Shown: positions 11,784-23,914 of the stretch, piece after piece
Layout of the letters: every line of letters begins with the position of its first letter
How positions within the stretch are numbered: the stretch's first letter is position 1
Source of the DNA: Capsicum annuum
Taxonomy: Eukaryota; Streptophyta; Magnoliopsida; Solanales; Solanaceae
DNA length: 64,000 bases
Direction: 5' to 3'
NCBI RefSeq assembly: GCF_002878395.1
Contig: NW_025841092.1
Location: 55,198 to 119,197 of the forward strand
Notes under the pieces: generated by a model
The model's input: the letters and a program-made list of their open reading frames with translations, nothing else
Told to the model about the DNA's origin: nothing
Database searches by the model: none
Program-made: the position numbers and the translations under genes

Positions 11784-13195
11784 TACTGAAATCAAGGAAA
11801 ATCAGATGTTAGATCCTGTCTTGATGAGGATCAAGGGTGATGTAGGTGGACAGGAGGTGATGGCCTTTGAGATTAGTGGTGATGGTACCTTGCGGTACCA
11901 AAGGAGATTATATATTCCCGACATCGATGGTTTGCGAAAGTAGATCTTACATGAGGTGCATGAGTCACTCTAAAATGTATCATGACCTTAAGGTGATGTA
12001 TTGGTGGAACAATATAAAGTAGGATATTGCTAGTTTCATGGATAAGTGCATTGTGTGCCAATAAGTGAAAGTTGATCACATGAGGCTATCAAGAAATTTA
12101 GTTGCCTGTTTGGAAGTGAGAACTGATCAACATGGATTTTATTACGGTCTTCCTCAGTCTCAGAACCAGTTTGATTTGGTTTAGTTCATTATGGATAGGA
12201 TGACAAAGTCTGCTCATTTCTTGCCAGTGAGGATTAATTTCTTGGCTGAGGATTATGCAAGGTTGTACCTCTAAGAGATTGTGAAGTTGCATCGAGTACC
12301 TATTTTTATCATCTCGTATCACGGTACACAGTTTTTATCTCACTTTTATAGGTTGTTTTAGAAAGGTTTGGGGACTAAGGTGAGTCTAGTACTGCTTTTC
12401 ACCTGCAGTCAGATAGGCAAGAAGAAAGGACTATTCAGATATTGAAGGATATGCTTCGTGCTTGTGTGATTGACTATGACGGTAGTTGGGTTGAGCATTT
12501 GCCTCTTATAGAGTTTGCATAGAACAATAGCTATCACTATAGCATTGGAATAGCTCCATTCTAGGCCTTGTATGGTAGGAGGTATAGGTCTCCTATTAGG
12601 TGGTTCGAGGTGGGTGAGGCAGAGATTCTTGTCCTGGATTTGTGTCACCAAGTGATGAAGAAGGTGAAGGTGATTTGGGATAGGCTTAAGGCTAACCAAA
12701 GTCACCAAAAGTCCTATGTGGATATGAGGCAAAGGAAGTTAGAGTTTGAGGTTGGGGATAGGGTGTTCCTAAAGGTGTCTCCAATAAAGGGAGTGATTCG
12801 GTTTAGTAAGAAGGAGAAGTTCAGTCCCCAGTATGTTGGTCCTTACTTCATTTTGAGAAGGGTTGGTAATATTGTGTATGAGTTGGAGTTGCCTTCTAGT
12901 TTGAGCTCTATTAATCTGGTGATCCACGTCTCTATGTTGAGAAAGTGTGTGGGTGATCAATTCCAAATCGTGCCTGTTAAGGATATCGGTATTTCAGACT
13001 CTATATCTTATGAAGAGGTCCCAATTGAGATCTAGCAGGTTCGTTGGTTGTGGACCAAGGATATAGCTTTGGTAAAGGTTCTATGGAGTAACCACAAGGT
13101 GGAAGAGGCTACTTGGTAAGCGGAAGAGTACATGATGTCCAAGTATCTATTCTTGTTTTCTGCTAAGGAAATTCATATGGAAGGTATGTGCTCTT
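11784..13195 (+). pseudogene. Integrase-chromodomain remnant of E2
   Basis: The integrase core keeps the first Asp (INMDFITV near 12130) but the second is Tyr (ISYHGTQ near 12313), and Glu is kept (QEERTIQ near 12425). A clean 155-codon frame at 12568-13035 carries YGRRYRSPI, VSPIKGVIRF, the GPYFIL motif and the entry to the chromodomain (SYEEVPIEI). The chromodomain continues past a stop: VKVLWSNHKVEEATW, stop, MMSKYLFLF to about 13170. Such chromodomains direct integration to marked chromatin; this one is interrupted. Confidence 0.8.
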
Positions 13196-13348
13196 CATTA
13201 CATCTTTGTTCTCTAACTCAATTAAAGTAAAGATTGATTTCTTTCTATCTTTGTTTTCTAACTTAGTTAAATATCGGAGTAGAGGTGTTTGGGGGTTTAA
13301 TTGTGCTTGTCAATTCCTTGTTAAGTCATTCAAGGAAGAATAATCTAA

Positions 13349-13360
13349 GTGGGGGAGAAT
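13349..13360 (+). other. Polypurine tract of E2
   Basis: GTGGGGGAGAAT lies immediately before the LTR2 start, the expected place for the plus-strand primer. It is better preserved than in sibling A, where the matching position is broken by C residues. Confidence 0.7.
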
Positions 13361-14303
13361 TAAACTACCTGGGTTTTGACCCTTGGAAATTTCCTGAGTT
13401 TTGAGCCTTCTGTTGATCATACGACTCACCATACTAGTCATATAGTGTGGGTATGGGTCTAGGGACCCTAGTCATATATTGTTCAGTGTGATATTGGCCA
13501 AGTTCTATCCAAAGTACAAGAAGATACCATATGATTCGTATGTTGAAATGATGAGTAGTATAAGGTCCAATCATATGTTGTCTGGAGTCTAACCTTAGAT
13601 GTTCTATCTGGGGTACGACTTAAGGGTACTAGTGGTATAGTGATGATATGGGTTAGGTAAGGAAGTCGTATGTTGGACAGAATATGGAGTCTAACTTTCT
13701 GTCTTGGATATGATTGGAGGGTACCAATTGTATGAAGTGGGTACGAGTTGGGGGGGATCCGATCATACCCATATGCGAGAATTTTTACAATTTAAGTTGG
13801 GGGTATTCTGGATATTTTCCCTCTTAACTCCTTTTGACCCCTTGACATAAAACACCTTTGGAGGCTTCCTTAACCTATTAATCTCAATCAAACACTCTCT
13901 AAACTCTCTTAAATCTTTCAAGCTCTTGGTTCAAGAAAAGGCTAGGGTTTCTTCAAGGTGATCAATTAGGGGCTTTCAAATGGGTGGTTTCTGTCCATCT
14001 TCCTCTGTGTCGAAGGCATGTTACTCCTCCCTCATTGTTAGTTCAACTAAAAGATGTTTTAATGAATGGTTTTTATGGTATTATTGTGGCATTGTTTGGG
14101 TTTTGAAATAGATGTTGGGGGTTTTGGTTGTTTATGGTTGGATAATGTTTTCCCAGGCTTTTCTTATGATTTTCATGTTATAATTATGTTTTGAACATGT
14201 GGTTACATGGGAATGGTCAATTGATGCTTGGTTTTTGGTTTTGGATACTTTATACCTTCAACATGTTTGTTAAAATGCCAATGAGAATGATTTTATCACA
14301 TTA
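13361..14303 (+). repeat. LTR2, truncated 3' LTR of E2
   Basis: Starts TAAACTACCTGGG against TGAAACACCTTGGG in A, then follows the same path: TACGA-type words, the AGTTGGGGGTATTCTGGATA segment, a telo-box TAGGGTTT at 13943-13950 and GAAGGCATGTTACTCC. Homology ends near 14303, about 0.94 kb in, so the second half is missing. Confidence 0.7.
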
Positions 14304-14560
14304 TCTCATTATAAATTCTCAAGGTTTCATTCTTAGAGCTATGAGGAAAATAACTAATTTGTGCTTCTCTGCACTCAATGCCCTTTCGTAAATGGATAAA
14401 TGGTAAATTGGTATCATAGTACAATAGATTCCATCATTACAAAAAATATCTACAATAAAGGTATATGAATCTCATTTTTCATATGTGTTAGGATCAAATC
14501 TTTAGTATTGGAGTGCATTTGATATGTACTAAGGTCATACAGTACCGTTAGCACAAAGAT
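14304..14560. other. Unassigned sequence between LTR2 and X
   Basis: No gene and no clear homology to other parts of the window. It contains a weak primer-site look-alike at 14409-14419 (two mismatches to TGGTATCAGAG), but no LTR end precedes it. Confidence 0.3.
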
Positions 14561-16828
14561 AAGTTTAAACTATCCTTACCGAATTAGTTTTGAATTAAGA
14601 TTAAATAAGGATAAGCTTTAAACAAGAATTTCTCATAAAATATAAAGAGCTGGGGGGGTCAATACCCACCAAGTTAAATATCTCTGAGTTTCTTTCCAAT
14701 GAAATTGACCATTCCTTAATCTGCTTCTTAAGTAAAAAGTTTTGATCATTTTACTGAAGATTGTCCATGCTGAAAAGCTAAGGGCGTCGTAGCGGGTTTA
14801 GGTTTCTATAGCGACATGTACGTCACTATTGCAATGTAACAACAATTTATAGCCTTATTGATGGGTTTCATCCCCCAAGCATTAATATTTTATTCCTAAG
14901 CCTAGTGGGGCAGTTTTCTCTTGGTTTGGCTAGAAATCCTTCATTGAGGTAAGAGTTTTTTCTTTTCTTTTTAATATTGATTAATGTGTTTATCTTCTTG
15001 AATCACTAGAATGGGGAATCTGTGGTGAAATTCTTGTGGTTTAGATCCCTAAATTCACGAATTTGTGGAAAAACCTATGGATATACGTACTTTCATCTAG
15101 ATTTGTGTTTAGATTGTATGGAATTAAGGTTCAAAAATATGAACATTGATAGTTGGGGACCTTGAATTCAATAAAGGTGGAACCTTAAGCCTAAAAACTC
15201 CATTAATGGAGTTGGACTAATCTTGAAGGAACTATTTGATAGTTAATTGACCCTTCGGTAAGTTGGTAGGCCATAAATAAGGGTAAAATAATAGGTTTGA
15301 AGTCACAAGGTTTTATTTAAAGAGTAGTCTATTAATTACTCGACTAATTGTTGTTTATTAGATGATTTAGCCTTTGAAAATATGAAGAAGAAGGAAGATC
15401 ATCAATAGTATAGCTTATTTGTTGCAACAGCTTTGTGCTCTGGTAGATTATGATATATGAGTAGTAGACTGTGTTAGTAATCATATCCATAATGTAGATT
15501 TGAAGAGAAAAATCATGCTTAGGCCTGTGGGCATGGAGTTTTGATGGATAAAACATGGATTTACTTAATGTAATAAATACCTAATTATGTGTTATTATGT
15601 TAATATATAAATCCTTGATGGGTGTCTTGTGTTTGTATCATTTCATGGTGGATTATAATGTGAATTATGCGAATAGAGGTAATGAGAAGATTATGTGATC
15701 TTATAATCTAGTGATTTAGCCTAATTACCATAAAAGGATGAACTTGGATTTATGTGTGTTAAAATATAATTTTCGGAGTATAGTTATGAGGATGGATTAT
15801 GATAAGAGGTGGTGGGATAACTTAAGAACCTAAAGTTAAGTTAGGCTGCAGGTTAGAAAGGAAAAAATATAAAAGTGAATGACTAAAACTAGATGCAAGT
15901 TGAATAGAGTTGAATGATTAGTTAATAGAGTAAGGACTAGAACCTCGTAACGACTTGAATATAAGGGTTGATAAATAATAGCGGAATCCCCAATTTCGAT
16001 ATGAATAAAGAAGGATTGAATTAATGGATGAATCACTAGATTTTAGACTCCATTGGTTGAACATGCACTCCTAAAATGACTTCTTAAACTTAATGAATAT
16101 GACTTGATAATGCTTACATGTATATCCGAGGATTGATCTTTGGACATGTTATAATTGATGAAACCAATGATTCTTATCTACTAGTGATTTTGTGTGTTAA
16201 AGAATAATTATCGTTTACATGGAATGATTAGCTTGAGTTGACAACATGTTTGAGTGGTTGTCTGTTGTTATAATGCATGCTTAAGGAAGAAAATTGTTAT
16301 ATGATATCCTAAGTATTAATCACATTAAATGAGGATGAATTAAAAGCTTGTTGACTATATAAGTATTATTGGTTATTCTCATTGTGGTTCTGACTGTTGT
16401 GATATAAGTTATTATTGTGGGATGTACCAATATTTGGATATCTTCACATAATTTATTGATATGATTTATTGGTTGGGATCGGGTACCACCTTGTATAGTG
16501 TATGAATATGATCTCATCCACTGTAGGCCATGGATAGTGGGCAGCTATAAGACCCTTAACATCTATGTACAAGGTATTTATGAGCGTGATGGTTCCTTGA
16601 GTGGATCAGATTTATGATTACTGTTATAATTGTTGTTTATGTTGGTTTCATAAGTGAAATGGGTCTATGTACTTGATTGCTAAATGTGATTTCTTGTGTG
16701 AATCCAGAATGAAAGTTGATTTCTATTATTGTTTATTCACAGATCCTTGAGTTGATCTTAATTAAAATAACAAATGCTTATCACATTTGTTGTTGCTATT
16801 CCTATGTTTGAATTGAGATATGAATACT
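14560..16828 (+). repeat. LTR-like sequence X, left part
   Basis: AT-rich, non-coding, with the style of a long chromovirus LTR: a GATAAGCTTTAAACAAGAAT entry near 14610, a short GC-rich block of GTCG/AGCGAC words at 14783-14830, then a leader-like GGTAAGAGTTTTT near 14950. It is cut at 16828 by element A and resumes at 36876. Without a primer site it may be a solo LTR. The left boundary is a guess. Confidence 0.45.
16824..16828. repeat. Target site duplication of A (left copy)
   Basis: ATACT, repeated exactly at 36871-36875 just outside the other end of element A. Five bases is the usual Ty3/gypsy duplication length. Confidence 0.85.
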
Positions 16829-19318
16829 TGACCCAACCCGACTCGAACCGACCCGGGGCCTTATTATAATGGGCATCCCAAATTCGACCAGGATTGGAGA
16901 CCACCCCTGTTACCTAACCCAACCTCCATCCGCCTGCCTGAGTTGGATGAATTTCGAGTGTATAAAAAGATAGCGTAACTATTAAAATTACACTCTGGGA
17001 TAGGTCTATTACCAAGACCGACCCAACCATCCGAACCAAATCAATAGCCAAACCAACCAATCCACAACCATATGAGTTCCATAATAATCATATATAATCC
17101 CAAAATAAAAGAGGATGACACAACCAATAATACAGTCAACGGTGTCAACCCCAATATCAATACCAATATTAAGGCTGATACCAATACCGATCCCACTTAT
17201 ACTAACCCATAGTAGTTCCACAAAAGCCTCTAACCAAAAGAATACCAAAATCTGGTTGGGACATACCCCCAAACATGGCCAAAACAAATATCCATAAATG
17301 AACCAAAGTATGAAATAATATCCATGAAATGGAGCCTTCCGAAAAGATGGAAGCTCACCACTTCAATCCAGTAGCTGATCCCAAATGTCCAATAGCTAAG
17401 CAAGAGAAGTAGAATGACCATTTCCTGCATCACATGGGGATACAGTCACCCCGAAGATATGTTAGCGGGTGAACGCTAGCATGAACTCAGAAGAAGGATA
17501 AAATAATGCCAACCAATAAAACCAAGTGAACCAACCATATGCATACAAACCATATATATATATAACCATGCCGGGAAAGGGAGTCGGGTTTAGCATGGAT
17601 TTAAAACCATTTACCTTGGTATATGTAGCTTAACCATCCATAACTACCGATGGGCTATATGGGTCTACTGTAACCCCCTAAATGGGCCCCGATGCGTGTA
17701 GCCGCACGAACCGGAGATACCATAAGAGTAAGGGATTCCAAAATACCCTCACCCTCCATGATACATATGTACAGTGTACTTAGAGGATTCCCGCTTACCT
17801 CATAGTATCATAAAAAGGTCTCCATGCCCTACCCTTCATGTCGGCAAACATGAGTTTCCAACGTTCATTCATTGAACTCCCACCTTCACTATTATCTATC
17901 ACGCACCGCCATTATTGCCAAATTAAAACCATTTCCAACCAACCAAACCATTGTTATTAACCAAGGGTATACATAGTGGTATCGTTATACCTACTATAAC
18001 ATTCAAGTATTGTCCTTAACCAAACTTGTTTGAGATCAAAGGAGTCCCATGTACCCATAGATCATATTACCAATTATATTAGGAGAGGCCCATGTATGCC
18101 ACAAGTGTTCCATTATTATGATTACTTGGGGGATTCCATTGTACCCCACAAGAATGATTGTTAAACCAAAACCATTCCATTTTGACCATTCCATACTGTT
18201 TAACCACTTAGGGTTCCATTACCAAGTTTAAACCATGCATAAGTTCCATTAAAATCTAACAATGTAGTGAAAACATTCTCATAAACATTTTATCAAACAT
18301 ATTGGGGGCATAGTATTTCCAAAACCAAAGACAATTACCAAATAACCATTCCCATGCAACCAATTATCCAAAACCACCATATAAGCATATAAAAGCATAG
18401 TTAAAACATGGGAAAACTACAATCAAGCATTTATAACCAAAACCCCCAAATTATATTTGAAAATCCAAAACCACACAATAATTAGACCATGAAAACATTG
18501 TATAAAACCATGCCTTTAGTTGGAACTAACAATGAGGGAAGAGAACATGCCTTAAACCAAGATGATGATGGAGAGAAATAACTAACACAAGCCTCAAATT
18601 AATCGTTAAGATGAAACCCTAGCCTTCACTTACCCAAAAGCCTTAGAGAGAATTGTAGAGTGTTTAAGAGAAGTTTCTAAGCGTTAGAGAATAAAATAAT
18701 AGGGAAAATAACCTCCTAATAGGAATATAAGTCATGGGGTCTTATTAGTTTAAGTGGAGAAATTTCCAGGTTTCCCTCACTTAAATTCCCCAAAATCTCG
18801 TCAGGTGGGTATGACTATCCATACCAGTCATACCCTCCAATACAAGTGGTACCCACCACTCGTACCCACAGCTATTTTCCTTGGACCTAACACTGTCCAA
18901 GGTACGACTCACCCTAAACCATGTCATATCCAAGTATACGACTAGTACCCATGATACGTACCCTTGGTAGAATAAAATCTCAAGATGATTGAATATTGCC
19001 CACCATACGAGTCCATGGTATGACTCATACCTTAGCTTGCGGCTCTTGGTGAGCCACTCGTACTCAGATCTAACTTAAGTTACCAAGCCTAAGATTAAAT
19101 AAAGTAACCGAACAACCCATATCCCTCGATACTAATCAGATCACTCTAGTCGTACCCATTCCAGAAACCAAATCCATCCTACCAGCCAATATTAGTCAGC
19201 ATGAAACTAACCCATACCACTTGTATCCCAGTGTATGAGTTGTTTCCGCTAGTCGTATCCTATCCAGAGACCAAAAATCTAGGAAATTTTCTAAGGGCCA
19301 GAAACCCAAGGTGTTTCA
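16829..19318 (-). repeat. 3' LTR of A
   Basis: 2490 bp, minus-strand start TGAAACACC at 19318. It aligns with the split 5' LTR over its length. Landmarks are the TACGACT/AGTCGTA word block at 18804-19262, with a hairpin whose 10-bp arms lie at 18807-18816 and 18826-18835, the telo-box AAACCCTA at 18614-18621, and a short AT run at 17552-17564. Open frames on both strands here (for example 17009-17297) are chance frames in LTR sequence. Confidence 0.88.
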
Positions 19319-19486
19319 GTCTTCGCCACTAGGAACATTCATCCTCGAATGAAGGACAAGGTAGGGTAACCACAAGCACGATTCATTTTCATTATCAAAT
19401 ATCAGTCTAACCTTTAACCAAGTTAGAAAACACAGACACAAAGATATTAATCCTTCTTTTAACAAACTCAAAAAATAAAGAAGTTT
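19319..19486 (-). other. Short 3' untranslated part of A with decayed polypurine tract
   Basis: Between the chromodomain stop and the 3' LTR. Just before the LTR the minus strand reads AGTGGCGAAGAC where E2 has AGTGGGGGAGAAT, so the polypurine tract is interrupted by C residues. Confidence 0.5.
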
Positions 19487-20371
19487 TCAATAACTCATAC
19501 TTTCTGCATGAATCCCAGGAGCAGAAAATAAATATGGATACTTGGACTTCATGTCCTTCTCCACTTCCAATGTAGCCTCTTCCACCATATGGTTCCACCA
19601 TAGAAACTTAACTGAGGCCACATCCATGGTCCGTAACTGATGAACCTGCCAATCTAGTATCTCAACCGGGACCTCTTCATAAGATAAAAAATTTGAGATA
19701 CCCAACCCTCCTAAAGGAACAACTAAAGAAGGATCACCAAGACACTTCCTTAATTCGGAGACATAAAATACTGGATGAATGGAGCACAAACTAAAAGGCA
19801 ACTCCAATTCATAAGCAATATTACCAACTCTCTGTAAAATCGCATAAAGACCAACAAATCGGGGACTGAGCTTTCCCTTCTTACCAAACCGCATTACTCC
19901 CTTCATGGGAGATACCTTTAGGAACACCTTATCCCCAACCTCAAACTCCACGTCTCTATGCCTTATATCTGTATAGGACTTTTGGCAATTTTGGGCAGTT
20001 GTAATTCTATCCCGAATCACCTTCACCATTTTTGTAGCTTGATAAACCAAATTTGGGCCAAACATGTCTGTCTCACCAAGCTCAAACCAATCGATAGGAG
20101 ATCTATATCTCCTACCATATAATTCCTCAAAAGGGGCCATACTAATACTAGAATAATAACCATTATTGTAAGCAAACTCCACCAAAGGTAGATGCTTAAC
20201 CAAATTGCCACAATAATCAATCACATATGCCCGAAGCATATCCTCCAATGTTTGAATAGTACTTTTCACTTGCCCATCCATATGAGGATGAAAAACAGTA
20301 CTCAGACTCACCTCAATACCCAATCCTTCTGAAAAGACTGCCAGAAATGAGATGAAAATTGTGTACCACAA
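19487..20371 (-). pseudogene. Integrase C-terminal half plus chromodomain of A (294-codon open frame)
   Basis: The longest open frame in the window. The first ~14 residues are out of the integrase frame, because a one-base loss shifts the frame just upstream. True integrase begins around residue 15 and includes HPHMDGQVKSTIQTLEDML, where the catalytic Glu is Lys (residue 36). Then follow YGRRYRSPIDWFELGE (85-100), VSPMKGVMRFGKKGKLSP (153-170), the GPY/F motif as GLY (174-176), and a chromodomain at about 231-282. In the chromodomain the Trp of the EEATWE block is Leu (residue 268). No start codon or promoter argument supports an independent gene; open length alone is suggestive but weak. Confidence 0.8.
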
Positions 20372-20985
20372 TAAGAGATAATTGAAATAGGTACCCCATG
20401 CAGCTTTACTATCTCTTAAAGATACAACTTCATAGAATTGTCCACCTAAAAGCTAGTCCTCAATGGAAAAAAGTGAGCAGACTTCATCATCCTATCCATG
20501 ATGACCCACATCGAATTGAATTGGTTTCGCGATCGAGGAAGACTAGTGACAAAATCCATATTGATCACCTCCCATATCCACTCCAGAAAATCAATTTCTT
20601 AATACAACCCTCCAAGTCTCATGTGATCAACTTTAACTTGTTGACATACTATGCACTTGGCTATAATATAGACACGTCCCTTTTCATACCATTCCACTAA
20701 TATATCTCTTTTAGATCATAATACATATTCGTTGAACCTGGATGAATAACGTAGTGCGATTTATGCACCTCAGCCAAAATCCTTTATCGCAACCCATCGA
20801 CGCCAGGGCACACAACCTTCCTTGGCACTGTAAAGTATCGTCACCACTGATCTCGAATACCATTACCTTTTTCCCACCAATATCATTCTTAATTTATGTC
20901 AAGATAGGATCTAATACTTGTTTCTCCTTGCTCTCTATACCAAGAGATGATCTAACCACTTCCTGAACCAACATATCACCATCCC
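20372..20985 (-). pseudogene. Integrase N-terminal half of A
   Basis: Minus-strand pieces include CQGRLCARR, a zinc-domain CIVCQQVKVDHMRLGG near 20650 and NMDFVTSLPRSRNQF near 20540, which keeps the first catalytic Asp. The second catalytic Asp is Tyr (context SYCGTQF near 20375). Several stops interrupt the frame. Confidence 0.75.
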
Positions 20986-21825
20986 CGGAGTCCATGAGAC
21001 GAACTCCAAGATTAGCCAAGTGGTGAATATCCTTCCCCGATTCCCACTATCCTTTGTTCACACGAGCCAAACTCTCCACGGATAACCTGTTAATGGCATT
21101 AGCAACAACATTAGCCTTACCCGGATGATAGTAAAGATTTATATTTTTGAGAAGCTCCAACCATCTCCTCTGCCTGAGATTTAGCTCCTTTTGAGTGAAC
21201 ACATACTACAAACTCTTATGATCAGAAAAGATGTTTACATGCACTACTTACAAATAATGCCACCATATTTTCAAAGAAAAAACCACCGTTAACAGCTTCA
21301 ACTAATGAGTAGGATAATTCCTATGATGCACCTTCAACTGCCTGGAAACATAGGCAATCACCTTCCTATGCTGCATCAAAACACAACCAAGTCCCACCCT
21401 AGATGCATCACAATAAACCACAAACCCCTCATTGCCTTTAGGCAATGTCAAAACCGAAGTCGAAGTTAGCGAATCCTTAAGCTTCTTGAAACTCTACTCG
21501 TATGCATTTGACCAAGAAAACTCTACCTTCTTCTAAGTTAACTTATACAAAGGAGCAGCTATCAAAGAAAAGCTTTCCATAAATTGCCTATAATAACTAG
21601 CCAAACCTAAGAAGATCTGAATGTCGGTTGGAGTCATGGGTATAGGCTACCTTTTCACCACCGCAATCTTTTGAGGATCCACCATGATCCCCTCACTAGA
21701 AATAATATGACCTAAGAATGTTACAACGTTCAACCAAAACTCATACTTAGAGAACTTGGCATACCACTATTATTTCTTTAAGGTCTGCAACACAACCCAG
21801 AGATAATTGACATGATCCAGAAAGA
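20986..21825 (-). pseudogene. RNase H and a deleted reverse transcriptase of A
   Basis: RNase H is clear (minus strand [20 protein letters not shown], 21370-21420; tether YHPGKANVVANAINRLS, near 21100). Upstream of it the RT is missing: the pre-RT leader VVNEFPEVFLD joins directly to the post-palm segment HVNYLWVVLQTL at about 21815-21818. By comparison with E1 (4437 to about 5000), some 0.56 kb with the FIDD active site is gone. Siblings share GGAT at both edges, so microhomology may have guided the deletion. Confidence 0.8.
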
Positions 21826-22505
21826 CCTCAGGAAACTCATTTACCACTGGAACCAAATGCAAAGAGGAACCTTCCGAGTTAGAATCCTTAACTTGAACCA
21901 AGTGATAAAGACACCCTTTAGAGATTAATCTCGAAGCTCTAAGATAAGAAATAAGCCCCCCTCTAGGAGCTAGGGAACCACCTCCTACTCTATAACCAAC
22001 TCACCAAGGAACCTTAAGAAAACCTTACAGATTCGATAATCTAAGGACACGTAAAAAGAGTGTCACCAATCCATCTCCAGAATAATGTCAAAATCCACTA
22101 TATCCAGCTTAAATAGATCTAACAAAGTCTTTTTACTACCAACATATACCACACCCTCTATAGGCTTTTTTAGCAATAACCGAGTCATCTACTAAGCTAT
22201 AAATAGAAAAAGAAATCAAAATAACCTAAGGATCAAAATCAAAATAAACAGCCACATATGGTGTCACATAGGAAATAGTGGACCTCAATCAAGAAGACAA
22301 TACACATCGCGAGAAAAGAGTTGTAATATACTAGTAACGACATCAGGTGATACATCGCATTCCTACCGAGATACAAGAGCATACAACCTATTATGGCCTA
22401 TGCTGGTCCCAGTAGTAGGAGCAAACACCGAAGCAACACTATTAGTGCAGGAGTAGAAGATGAAGAAATTAAAGCTTTGACCACTCCCGAAGCACCCCTA
22501 CCAAT
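21826..22505 (-). pseudogene. Protease and linker remnant of A
   Basis: Minus-strand sequence matches the E1/E2 region between zinc knuckle and RT: a DIILEMDW-type linker near 22070-22100 and a protease-like stretch near 22260-22330 with no intact active site that I can read. Stops in every frame. Confidence 0.55.
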
Positions 22506-23690
22506 CGGACAGTTTCTGAGTATATAGCCTAACTGTCCACATACAAAAAACCTATCCCTTCCTTCATCTCAAAAGCTCTGATAAAGACAGCCACAGAACT
22601 GATAAGGAGGACATGAAGAAGTTGACTATTCCCCACTCACCTAAGATTGGGAACTTTTTTCTCAGAAATTATCACCGTCTTTTTGACGCCTATCACCCGA
22701 ATGCTTCGAGTAAAGAGTGATAGCAGTAGAGTAGAAACCAAAACTCCCCCACTTCTTCTTTGGCCATGTGCCGCCATCCTAACCACCCTATTGCTAAATA
22801 TCACCTTGCTCAGAGAACCTACTTCTCTTACCCTGCCTTTCCCCAAACTCTATCTATTTACTTTTTTCATCCTTCACCTATTGTATATGGATAACTAACC
22901 TCAAAATATCCATATCCTTAATTAGCAAAGCAGTATTGCTTCTATGGATCAAATCCCAAGATAGCTCAGAAGTGAACTTTCTCATTCTCGCCCTCATATC
23001 AGCCACCAAATTTGGAGAATACCTTGATAACTGATGAAATTTCAAGGCGTACTCTTTGACAGATATTTTTCCCTACTTAAGATTCATAAACTCCTCCATC
23101 TTTGATTCCCTCAGCTCCTAAGGAAAGAAGCGATCTAGTAAAGCATTAAAAAAGGCCACCCATAAACTCCTATATTTTTGCTTCCCTCATCTCCCGAGAA
23201 AAGAAGCAATCCAGTAAAGTATTAGAAAAGACCAACCATATATAAAAATCCTCATTATCATATCTATTCCTATCCCATTCCTCGTACCATTGGTATGTAA
23301 TATCTTTGAGCTATTAAGATTTAAAATTCACCCCTTTCACATTAGTGGCCTGCATCACTCTAAATATCTTTTCCATTTCAGCCAAGAAATCCTGAGGATC
23401 CTCCTCTAACTTCACACCACTAAAAGTAGTAGGATTCATCTTTATGAATAGGCTAGCCCTTATGGCCTCAGCAGATAGAATACCAGTTGTATCTCGTTCA
23501 ACTTGAGCAGCAACCAATTGAGAAATAGTATAAATCGACTGATGAAATTCTACATTAGTCACCCCACCTTGAGAAGGATGAGTAGCAGTTGGAGGAACTC
23601 AGGAAAAATCATGGATAGGACCCTGAGATCGAGTGTGAACTCCAGGTGTATGGCATACTCCATCAATATCAGCCCAAGATAGGATAGAAG
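22506..23690 (-). pseudogene. gag remnant of A
   Basis: Starts upstream near 23690 (HTRSQGPIHDF context) and includes a clean 82-codon part at 23314-23562 with SIYTISQLVAAQVERD and DPQDFLAEMEKIFRVMQ. The zinc knuckle at 22509-22550 has ligands F-C-Y-C. A diverged 76-bp tandem duplication at 23085-23237 shifts the frame. Matches E1 and E2 gag. Confidence 0.75.
23085..23237. repeat. Diverged 76-bp tandem duplication inside A gag
   Basis: Both units start CATAAACTCC (23085 and 23161) and cover the FLDRFFPxELRE part of gag. By eye they differ at about 14 of 68 positions. Siblings E1, E2 and B carry one copy only. Since 76 is not a multiple of three, the frame is lost. Confidence 0.8.
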
Positions 23691-23914
23691 AAATTATGTT
23701 CCAGATCAAAGAGGGATGATTGAAAAGTGAACAAATAAAGATTAGAGGAAATTTCAGGACTTAAACTCCAAGATTGAAAATAGAATACTGAAAAAGTGAA
23801 ATATTTCTAAATGTCTTGTAGCCTCTCTCTTATGAATGTGGCATGCTACATACCTCTAAAAGAGACTGTACTAGAAATGGCTGTGTGGACTACCAATTGA
23901 CCAAGAACCTAAAG
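23691..23914 (-). other. Leader of A between primer site and gag
   Basis: AT-rich non-coding leader read on the minus strand. I see no further signal. Confidence 0.4.

Larger units (their letters stand above)
8764..14303 (+). mobile_element. Ty3/gypsy chromovirus copy E2 (Tekay/Del-like)
   Basis: A second plus-strand copy of the E1/A family: gag from about its 30th codon, protease, RT, RNase H, integrase, chromodomain, polypurine tract and a truncated 3' LTR. The primer site, leader and gag N-terminus are deleted, so LTR1 abuts gag. It keeps the 3' end that E1 has lost. Confidence 0.85.

Noticed and set aside
14409..14419. TGGTATCATAG resembling a tRNA-Met primer site
   Set aside because: Two mismatches, no LTR end directly upstream and no gag downstream.
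17009..17297. Overlapping open frames on both strands (91 and 60 codons)
   Set aside because: They lie inside A's 3' LTR, show no domain, and the second strand is a shadow of repetitive AC-rich sequence.
19487..20371. 294-codon frame as a domesticated integrase or chromodomain gene
   Set aside because: It is embedded in an otherwise complete dead element between its RNase H and 3' LTR, starts out of frame, and has lost key residues; open length alone is not enough.
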